Part shown: positions 58,589-64,000 of the stretch, piece after piece | Layout: the number at the start of each line of letters is the position of its first letter | Position numbering within the stretch: the stretch's first letter is position 1 | Assembly: GCF_042688385.1 (NCBI RefSeq) | Contig: NZ_JBHUPY010000012.1 | Location: 62,001-126,000 of the forward strand | DNA length: 64,000 nt | Origin: Herpetosiphon sp042688385 | Lineage (GTDB): Bacteria > Chloroflexota > Chloroflexia > Chloroflexales > Herpetosiphonaceae | Direction: 5' to 3' | Translations under genes and position numbers: made by a program | The notes under the pieces: generated by a model | What the model saw: the letters and a program-made list of their open reading frames with translations, nothing else | The model's database searches: none | What the model was told of the DNA's origin: nothing

Positions 58589-59329
58589 GTGCCAGAGGAT
58601 TTTGTTGGGCAAGTTGCCCTGATAACCGGAGCTTCGCGCGGCATTGGAGCCGAAATTAGCCGCCAACTGGCCCAACGGGGAGCCGATATTGTCATTAATT
58701 ATCGCAGCAAGGCTGCCCGGGCCGAAGCGGTTGCTGCCGAAATAACCGCCATAGGAAGGCAAGCGTTACTAGCCCAAGCCGATTTAACCCAAATCAACGA
58801 CCTGATAACAACCCAGACCCAAATTCAACAAGCTTTTGGCAAGCTTGATATCTTGGTGCTAAACGCCAGTGGCGGTCTTGAAAAAGACAAACCAGCAACC
58901 TATGCCATGGATCTGAATCTGACCGCCCAAGTGCAAACCGTCGAAACAATGCTGCCATTGATGCCCGCTGGCAGTTGTATTGTGTTCGTCACCAGCCACT
59001 GGGCGCATTTTTATGGCGAACGGCCAATTATTGCTGGCTACGAACCTGTTGCCAGCAGCAAAAAAGCTGGCGAAATGGCATTGCGCGAACGCATCGCCGA
59101 ATTTAGTCAACGCGGCATTCACTTCTATGTCGTGAGCGGCGATATGATTGAAGGCACGATTACGCCCAAATTGCTTGATCGGGTTCAGCCTGGCTTTTTA
59201 GCCGCCCGCAAAGAACACAGTCCTGAGCCAATTCCCACCATCGAGGAATTTGCCCAAGCCATCGTCGATGCCGCCGCCGATCGCAGCCAAGCCAACGGCC
59301 ATACGGTGTTTGTGGGGCCGATTATTTAG
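58589..59329 (+). CDS. Short-chain dehydrogenase/reductase with a shifted active-site spacing
   Basis: A 246-residue SDR: TGASRGIG cofactor loop, DILVLNASGG and an end HTVFVGPII. The catalytic region reads VTSHWAHFYG then GYEPVASSKKAGE. The Tyr and Lys are seven residues apart, not four, so this is an atypical SDR in which another residue may serve as the base. I prefer the GTG at 58589, six bases after AAAGGA; an ATG at 58574 has no ribosome binding site. Single-gene unit, ending in a very strong terminator. Confidence 0.82.
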   Translation: MPEDFVGQVALITGASRGIGAEISRQLAQRGADIVINYRSKAARAEAVAAEITAIGRQALLAQADLTQINDLITTQTQIQQAFGKLDILVLNASGGLEKDKPATYAMDLNLTAQVQTVETMLPLMPAGSCIVFVTSHWAHFYGERPIIAGYEPVASSKKAGEMALRERIAEFSQRGIHFYVVSGDMIEGTITPKLLDRVQPGFLAARKEHSPEPIPTIEEFAQAIVDAAADRSQANGHTVFVGPII

Positions 59330-59331
59330 CC

Positions 59332-59390
59332 AAATCAAAAAAGCCCAGCGATCCAAGTTTGAAACTTGGATCGCTGGGCTTTGATTTTTA
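59332..59390. terminator. Very strong bidirectional terminator
   Basis: Two arms of 21 bases (59340-59360 and 59362-59382; AAAGCCCAGCGATCCAAG and its inverse) pair perfectly with almost no loop. T runs follow on both strands. It lies between convergent SDR genes. Confidence 0.95.
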
Positions 59391-59393
59391 ACC

Positions 59394-60317
59394 TTACAAG
59401 CCCAATAGCTCCAGCGAAACATCCCACAACCGCTGGGCATTTTGGCGATCAAGTGCATAGCCAGCAACCCCAAGCAACGGGTTGTCGATGGGACGACGAG
59501 TAACCACAGGCTGCTCATTACAATCGGCAAAATAGCGCCCGCCAACCTCGGCCAGCAACGGCGAAATTGCGAGCAGCACCGAGGTTGCCGCGCCTTGCGC
59601 AACAGTTTTTTGAATTTCCGGCGCAACCCGCATTGTGCCACCAACATGGCGTTGCAAGTTGGTCAAAATTGCGCCTGGCATTAAGGTATTAACTCGAATG
59701 CCTTGGGCGGCCCAGCGCGTATCAGCCTCAACCGCAAATAAAACATTGGCGGTTTTAGCTTGGCCATAAGCGAGCCATGGATCGTAGGGACGAAAGGCAA
59801 AATGCAAATCATCAAAAATCACTGGCGAACGCATATGCGCGCTCGAGCTGACCGAAACCACGCGTGCACCACCAGCCGCTACTAAAGCAGGCTGCAAACC
59901 AAGGCTTAGCGCAAAATGGCCAAGATGATTAACCGCAAACTGCGATTCCCAACCTTCGTTGGTATATTGCTCAGGCGAAGCCATCACCCCAGCATTATTA
60001 ACCAGCACATGCAACGGCCCTTGCCATTGAGCCACAAAGTAGGCAATCGAAGCCCGATCAGCTAAATCAAGCTGACTAACCAGAATCGCAGCATTGCCAG
60101 TGCTGGCCCGCAGTTCAGCAGCAACCGCTTCACCTGCAGCAGTGTCGCGCACGGCCAAAGTAACTTCGGCTCCAGTACTAGCCAAGGCACGCGCAGTTTC
60201 AACCCCAATGCCCGACGAAGCGCCCGTTACAAGCATGCGCTGACCACGGCAATCAATTCCGGTGGCAACTTCGGCGGCGGTGCTGGCAAAGCCAAATGGC
60301 GTGGTTATCAAACTCAT
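59394..60317 (-). CDS. Short-chain dehydrogenase/reductase (retinol-dehydrogenase-like)
   Basis: A 307-residue SDR of the extended-length RDH-like group. TGASSGIG forms the cofactor loop, NNAGVM follows, VSVSSSAH carries the catalytic Ser and YGQAK the Tyr/Lys pair. It has an N-terminal addition of ~28 residues before the Rossmann fold. ATG 60317 has AAGGA eight bases upstream. The promoter has the 19-base spacer typical of MerR activation, and the divergent neighbour is a MerR regulator. Confidence 0.9.
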   Translation of the reverse strand: MSLITTPFGFASTAAEVATGIDCRGQRMLVTGASSGIGVETARALASTGAEVTLAVRDTAAGEAVAAELRASTGNAAILVSQLDLADRASIAYFVAQWQGPLHVLVNNAGVMASPEQYTNEGWESQFAVNHLGHFALSLGLQPALVAAGGARVVSVSSSAHMRSPVIFDDLHFAFRPYDPWLAYGQAKTANVLFAVEADTRWAAQGIRVNTLMPGAILTNLQRHVGGTMRVAPEIQKTVAQGAATSVLLAISPLLAEVGGRYFADCNEQPVVTRRPIDNPLLGVAGYALDRQNAQRLWDVSLELLGL

Positions 60318-60349
60318 CACAAGCATCCTTCACACTAAATCACTAGCTT

Positions 60350-60380
60350 AGTCTAAACCTTCGTGCGCGCTCTAAGTCAA
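60350..60380 (-). promoter_or_regulatory. MerR-type promoter of the SDR gene
   Basis: On the minus strand TTGACT (60375-60380) and TAGACT (60350-60355) are 19 bases apart. The over-long spacer contains the near-palindrome CTTAGAGCGCGCACGAAG, where a MerR dimer would bind and untwist the DNA. Confidence 0.75.
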
Positions 60381-60405
60381 GCCCTGATTTTTGGCAAAAT
60401 TGCTA

Positions 60406-60435
60406 CTTGCTTTAGAGCGCACTCTAGGCTATACC
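60406..60435 (+). promoter_or_regulatory. Promoter and operator of the MerR gene
   Basis: TTGCTT (60407-60412) and TATACC (60430-60435) flank the palindrome TTTAGAGCGCACTCTAGG. It is close to the site in the divergent SDR promoter, so the regulator probably controls both genes. Confidence 0.65.
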
Positions 60436-60474
60436 ATAGATCGTAGCTGATTATTATTGTGCAGGAGCTGAATC

Positions 60475-60858
60475 ATGGTGATGCAACAAGGAGTGCCCGA
60501 AAACCTAACCATTCAACAGATGGCCCAAGTTACGGGCCTGAGCGCCCATACCTTGCGCTATTACGAACGCGCTGGCTTGCTCGATCTGGTTGATCGCAAT
60601 CAGCAAAATGGTTATCGCTACTATAACGAACGCCATATCAATTGGATTCACTTTATCAAATGCCTGCGCGCTACTGGTATGCCAATTCGCGATATTCGAC
60701 GCTATACCGAGTTATTGCATCAAGGCGAGGATACCGTGCGCGACCGCCTGAATCTCTTGAAAGCTCATCGCCAGCGGGTTGAGCAACAATTGCTTGAGGT
60801 AAAAGAACACCTTGAAGCAGTTACCCGCAAAATTGGCTATTATGAAACGCTTGATTAA
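60475..60858 (+). CDS. MerR-family regulator (AdhR-like)
   Basis: A 127-residue regulator: LTIQQMAQVTGLSAHTLRYY, ERAGLLDLVDRNQQNGYRYY and FIKCLRATGMPIRDIRRYTE, followed by a long dimer helix (RLNLLKAHRQRVEQQLLEVK). No Cys metal site is present, so it more likely responds to an aldehyde or another organic electrophile, as AdhR-type proteins do. AGGAG lies seven bases before the ATG. It is divergent from an SDR with a typical MerR promoter. Confidence 0.93.
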   Translation: MVMQQGVPENLTIQQMAQVTGLSAHTLRYYERAGLLDLVDRNQQNGYRYYNERHINWIHFIKCLRATGMPIRDIRRYTELLHQGEDTVRDRLNLLKAHRQRVEQQLLEVKEHLEAVTRKIGYYETLD

Positions 60859-60929
60859 CGCTGATTAAAAATTCAAGCAATTGCCCCAAAATCGGCACTT
60901 AACCTGATGTTTCTGGCTCAAGCTATGGT

Positions 60930-61361
60930 ATGATCGCGCTAGATTGGTCGATCAAGGGTTTGGGTGTGTTGAAATTACGCCAAATAACCAGCGTTCTCGG
61001 AATTTTATGGCAGCCATTGCTCTGTTGGGCAATGGTGTTGCACCTTGGCGTTGGCTGCCCAGTTGGCTGCGTCGTCAACGGGGTTGCCCAAGAACAGTTT
61101 GGCCAGCACATTCCACGCAGCGATCAATCAAGCGCCTTGGATTGTCCAAGTCAGCGCGAATTGCTACCGAGCCAATCGCTCGAGCCAAGTACGCCCAGCA
61201 ACATGGTTGTGCAGTTGGTGGCTTGGTTTCCAATGGTGTTGATTGTGCCTCGGCTCAAGCAAAGCCTTGCAAGCCAGCGCCGCCAATGGCGCATCCCTCG
61301 GCAAAAGGCTTGCTCGTATATTATGCTGCCGATCACGCCACCTCCTCGCTCAAGCATTTGA
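60930..61361 (+). CDS. Small Cys-containing membrane protein of unknown function
   Basis: A 143-residue frame with codon choice like its neighbours (many AGC, TTG, CAA, GGC), unlike the overlapping +2 frame. It has two hydrophobic segments, LGILWQPLLCWAMVLHLGVG and VVQLVAWFPMVLIVPRL, with a polar stretch between, and ends in a basic tail and PPPRSSI. Cysteines (CPVGC, DC) in the middle part may lie outside the membrane. It ends 71 bases before the thiol oxidase gene. The true start may be the GTG at 60966. Confidence 0.65.
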   Translation: MIALDWSIKGLGVLKLRQITSVLGILWQPLLCWAMVLHLGVGCPVGCVVNGVAQEQFGQHIPRSDQSSALDCPSQRELLPSQSLEPSTPSNMVVQLVAWFPMVLIVPRLKQSLASQRRQWRIPRQKACSYIMLPITPPPRSSI

Positions 61362-61431
61362 ATCCAAATTTATTCGCGATTCAAGTGTTGTTAATGCTGT
61401 AAAGCTACAGCGTTTATTGAGGATGTGAACT

Positions 61432-62181
61432 ATGTCAAGCTCAACTCGTTCTGGCAAAGGCCAGCGCCGCAATCAACCAACCCGTTCATTCAAAACATTT
61501 TATCTTGGCTTGGGCTTAATCGCTGTTTTGGGAATTGGCTTTGTGCTATTTCAAGCCCTGAGCAAGCCCGCCAGTATCAGCAACACCGGCCCAATGCCCA
61601 ATCAGGCTGGCCTGAATGCTCCAGTTGGCAAAACTGACGATAATTACTGGTACAAAGGCAAGCCCGATGCACCAGTTAAAGTCGAAATCTACGCCGATTA
61701 TGAATGCCCCGCCTGCCGTAGCTTGGAAGTTGAATTGGCGCAAGCTAATTTCGATGGCTTGTATGTGGAAACTGGCAAGGTACAAGTGATTTTCCGTGAG
61801 TTTCCGCTGAAAACCATCCATAAATCGGCGCAACTCACTGCGGAAATTGCCCGCTGCGCTGGCGATCAAAATTTGTTCTGGCCAATTCACAATGCCTTAT
61901 TCGATAGCCAAACCCAATGGGCCAAAAGCCTTGGGCCAAAAACCCAAATTATGGCCGCTGTCGAACAGGCTGGCGCTGATCGCCAACAAATCGAAAGCTG
62001 CATCGAAGCAGGAACCTATACTAGTGTGATTAACGATGCCTATGCTGCAGCCGTTGAACGTCAATTGCAACAAACGCCAACCGTCTTTGTTGATGGCCAG
62101 CAAGTCAATTTCGAAACCGATTTTGCCAAAACCTTGATGGCAGCTGTCGATGCCAAATTGCCAGCCAGCAGCAATAATTAA
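61432..62181 (+). CDS. Membrane-anchored DsbA-family thiol:disulfide oxidoreductase
   Basis: A 249-residue protein with a basic N-terminus, one membrane helix (~residues 24-42) and an outside thioredoxin/DsbA domain. The active site is CPAC (92-95), the cis-Pro loop QTPTVFVDGQQV, and the inserted helical part is of the DsbA_4 type (IARCAGDQNLFWPIHNALFD). An extra Cys pair (Cys in IARCAG and ESCIEAG) lies in that insert. It should make or shuffle disulfides in exported proteins. The Cys-containing membrane protein just upstream may be its partner. Confidence 0.92.
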   Translation: MSSSTRSGKGQRRNQPTRSFKTFYLGLGLIAVLGIGFVLFQALSKPASISNTGPMPNQAGLNAPVGKTDDNYWYKGKPDAPVKVEIYADYECPACRSLEVELAQANFDGLYVETGKVQVIFREFPLKTIHKSAQLTAEIARCAGDQNLFWPIHNALFDSQTQWAKSLGPKTQIMAAVEQAGADRQQIESCIEAGTYTSVINDAYAAAVERQLQQTPTVFVDGQQVNFETDFAKTLMAAVDAKLPASSNN

Positions 62182-62192
62182 TCATACGCAAC

Positions 62193-62222
62193 GCGAGCGA
62201 TCCAGTTTTATGGATCGCTCGC
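62193..62222. terminator. Hairpin between convergent genes
   Basis: GCGAGCGATCCA and TGGATCGCTCGC form a 12-bp perfect stem with a six-base loop. There is no long T run on either side. Confidence 0.65.
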
Positions 62223-62229
62223 GCCAGAT

Positions 62230-63009
62230 TTAGGCTTGTTTGAAGAAACGAATCAGCTCGCGGGCATGCTCCAAAAATTGGCCATCAGTCGAAATTTGGG
62301 CCACAGCATGCTCAATCTCGCGGCTAATTTGGCGATGCGAAGCTTCGTTGCTAGTGCTCAAGCTTTGCAGCTCAACTTTTAATTGCTCAATTTGGCGCTC
62401 CAATTGCTTGGCATGTTTGACCTGCTGGCTAGCCCATGAATCGGCTTCTTCAAGGTCTAATTGCTCAATTTTAGATTCCAAACTTGCTACTTGATGTTTC
62501 AGCAACTGAATATCATCACGCGGAAAGCGCACTTCCTCGTGAATGGTTGCCAAGCGTTGGGCCACATATTCGTAGCCGCGCAACGCAGGGCGCAAACCAG
62601 TCAGCAAAATCGCTGCGCCCGCCGCTACATAGCCCACGCTGCTAATATTGCTGGCAGCAATCGTATACAACACGCCTGCCGAAACCAAATGCAACAGAAT
62701 CGCCCCAACCAATGAGCGTTTGGCAATGCTGGCGGCATAGTGCTGTTGGCTGGCTTGAACGGTAATTCCCCGTTGCTGCGAAATTTCAGCATCAGCTATC
62801 ACCGTGCGCGCATCAAAATAAATATTCCAAGGAATGATGGTAATCGCCAGCAGCCACCACACGCTGATAATTCCCACCAACCAATCGGTCACATCGCCAG
62901 CAGGAATATCAAACCAACGGGTCATGGCAAATAGCAGAATTAAAAGCCCCGTCAAGAGACTACTCATCAGCAAAAAACGGCTAAAACTTGGGCGGCGAGC
63001 AGCTATCAT
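62230..63009 (-). CDS. Membrane protein with a C-terminal coiled coil
   Basis: A 259-residue protein. Four hydrophobic helices lie in the N-terminal ~140 residues (LLMSSLLTGLLILLFAMTRW, IISVWWLLAITIIPWNIYFD, LVGAILLHLVSAGVLYTIA, VGYVAAGAAILLTGL). They are followed by a long polar helix region (QLLKHQVASLESKIEQLDLE, KQLERQIEQLKVELQSL) with clear heptads. No enzyme motif is seen. The coiled coil probably lies in the cytoplasm and links subunits. GGAGG is seven bases before the ATG. Single-gene unit. Confidence 0.8.
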   Translation of the reverse strand: MIAARRPSFSRFLLMSSLLTGLLILLFAMTRWFDIPAGDVTDWLVGIISVWWLLAITIIPWNIYFDARTVIADAEISQQRGITVQASQQHYAASIAKRSLVGAILLHLVSAGVLYTIAASNISSVGYVAAGAAILLTGLRPALRGYEYVAQRLATIHEEVRFPRDDIQLLKHQVASLESKIEQLDLEEADSWASQQVKHAKQLERQIEQLKVELQSLSTSNEASHRQISREIEHAVAQISTDGQFLEHARELIRFFKQA

Positions 63010-63089
63010 GGTCAGACCTCCAGCGCAGTAATCAAGGGTGCTAGCGCTAGTCTAGCAGGCTGCTCGCTGCTCGTAATGCATCATTCGAT

Positions 63090-63400
63090 ACACCTGAGGG
63101 CGTAGAGGGATCAGGCACGTTGAAACCGCGAAGAACGCGAAGCGCACGAAGGGGCAATGGATAAGGGGTCAGGGGCCAGAAATCATGAAAGGCTTATGTT
63201 TACACAGATTCTATTTCTCAGCTGAATATTCCGATAACCCATAGCCCATAGCCATACTTCCTCTGCGTCAGCTATTCGATCCACCAAGGACACGAAGCGC
63301 ACCAAATGAGGCTATAGACTATTGGCTTTTGGCTATTGATGTTTAGTTTCCAACTAATTTCCCATAGCCCATAGCTGTACTAGTTCATTAGGTTAACCAC
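63090..63400. repeat. Dispersed simple intergenic repeats
   Basis: GAAACCGCGAAGAACGCGAAGC, GGGGTCAGGGGCCAG, ACCCATAGCCCATAGCCATA and GGCTATAGACTATTGGCTTT occur in a row. The same word families fill the gaps at 21.2 and 58.2 kb. Confidence 0.75.
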
Positions 63401-63408
63401 GGCTTGAT

Positions 63409-63542
63409 CCCCTCACCCCAACCCCTCTCCCACGTGGCGGGCGAGGGACTTTAAACGCGAGGTTCTCCCACAATTGCTTGGCGAAACATGGTCGGCTCCC
63501 CCTCGCCCGCGTTCAGTGGGAGAGGGGGTTGGGGGTGAGGGG
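63409..63542. repeat. Palindromic intergenic repeat, copy C
   Basis: CCCCTCACCCCAACCCC... and ...GGGGTTGGGGGTGAGGGG form the inverted ends; GGGCGAGGG and CCCTCGCCC pair further in. The centre is AACGCGAGGTTCTCCCACAA. Same element as at 39.1 and 44.1 kb. Confidence 0.85.
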
Positions 63543-63579
63543 ACATGGTTGCCAACCCAATGAGCTAGTACACATAGCC

Positions 63580-63740
63580 TATAGCCATGATTCCTCTGCG
63601 CCGCTACGTTAAACTTCATCCTTCATAATTTCGTAGCTCTGCGCCGCTGCGTTACACTTCATCCTTCATCCTTCATCCTTCATAATTTCGTGGCTCTGCG
63701 CCGCTGCGTTACACTTGGCCGTTTTGACTTTTGACTTTTG
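63580..63740. repeat. Tandem copies of a CTCTGCGCCGCTGCGTTA unit
   Basis: TCTGCGCCGCTACGTTAAAC, then CTCTGCGCCGCTGCGTTACA twice, each followed by CTTCATCCTTCAT words and TAATTTCGTAGCT/TAATTTCGTGGCT. The three copies are spaced by about 50-60 bases. Confidence 0.75.
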
Positions 63741-63749
63741 GATTCATCC

Positions 63750-64000
63750 TTAGGCAGCAGGTTTTAGGCGATTTAAGGCCTCGAAAATGAGTGCCATCGC
63801 CAATGCTACCACAAACAAATATGTTCCCAGCACTTCAATGCCCATCCAATCGGCAAACAAGCCGAAGCTACTTGCAATCGAAGCCCCGCCCAAGGTTGCG
63901 GCGGCAATTTGGAAGCCAATTGTATTGGCCGAGTGGCGTGGCCCCATGCGCACTGGGGTTAAGGCAATGAATGATGGGAACATTGGGGCAAGTGCCAGAC
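63750..64000 (-). CDS. C-terminal part of an MFS transporter, cut by the window edge
   Basis: The frame is open to the window edge and ends at 63750. It reads LALAPMFPSFIALTP, GPRHSANTIGFQIAAATLGG and YLFVVALAMALIFEALNRL, the last two or three helices of a major-facilitator transporter of the FucP/sugar-like group. The stop is followed by simple repeats. The substrate cannot be told from this part. Confidence 0.8.
   Translation of the reverse strand, partial: LALAPMFPSFIALTPVRMGPRHSANTIGFQIAAATLGGASIASSFGLFADWMGIEVLGTYLFVVALAMALIFEALNRLKPAA

Noticed and set aside
60944..61402. 152-residue frame overlapping the small membrane protein
   Set aside because: Codon use differs from the neighbours and it lacks hydrophobic or known motifs. 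The 60930 frame is the better one.
63580..63740. CRISPR-like array in the CTCTGCGCCGCTGCG repeats
   Set aside because: The segments between copies are themselves made of repeated words, and there are only three copies.

Overview
The window looks like a chromosomal stretch of a filamentous gliding Chloroflexota bacterium close to Herpetosiphon. This is recalled from gene style, not tested. The signs are near-even base composition by eye, very large MalT-like LuxR regulators, many short lipoproteins with a lipobox, AAGGAG-type ribosome binding sites, genes packed on both strands and a high load of short palindromic intergenic repeats. I see no phage, integrase, transposase or CRISPR array.

Layout. 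0-6.9 kb: a cut lipoprotein, a propeller lipoprotein, the sliding clamp dnaN, a flavin-binding protein, two alpha/beta hydrolases (one without its nucleophile elbow), a DUF899 protein and a small Cys/His protein. 6.9-20.5 kb: a kinase-fold protein divergent from a MalT-like regulator, two tandem zinc-less MDR reductases, a membrane/2Fe-2S/nucleotide-cyclase fusion, a Nudix enzyme, an FAD oxidoreductase, fhs, and a two-gene membrane-protein/XRE module whose promoter is set in a perfect inverted repeat. 20.5-28 kb: a TetR/SDR pair with clear operators, a VTC/DUF4956/CotH operon, a thioesterase and an MFS exporter. 28-32.8 kb: a urease operon ureF-D-A-B-C-G with no ureE and a poly-His tail on UreG. 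32.8-44 kb: sirtuin, GNAT, an epimerase/HEAT/HIT cluster, a secreted glycosidase-like protein, a second membrane/XRE module, tRNA-Ile2(CAU), an S9 peptidase and a second MalT-like regulator. 44-48 kb: a MacAB-like export operon. 48.4-55.8 kb: an STM4011-STM4015-type operon with two radical SAM proteins, a sulfatase-fold hydrolase, an ATP-grasp protein and three leucine-rich-repeat proteins plus a remnant of a fourth. 55.8-64 kb: an AspT-like permease, a glyoxalase-fold protein, two SDRs (one divergent from a MerR regulator with twin operators), a Cys-containing membrane protein beside a DsbA-like oxidase, a coiled-coil membrane protein and a cut MFS gene.

The most promising uncharacterised system is the STM401x operon. 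It joins radical chemistry, ATP-dependent ligation and a hydrolase with expanding LRR paralogues that share a C-terminal tail. The paralogues carry hairpin leaders with covarying stems, and one operon member takes its final codons from an inserted palindromic repeat. The VTC/DUF4956/CotH operon and the two XRE modules are the next best targets. All family assignments come from motifs read by eye; no database search was run.
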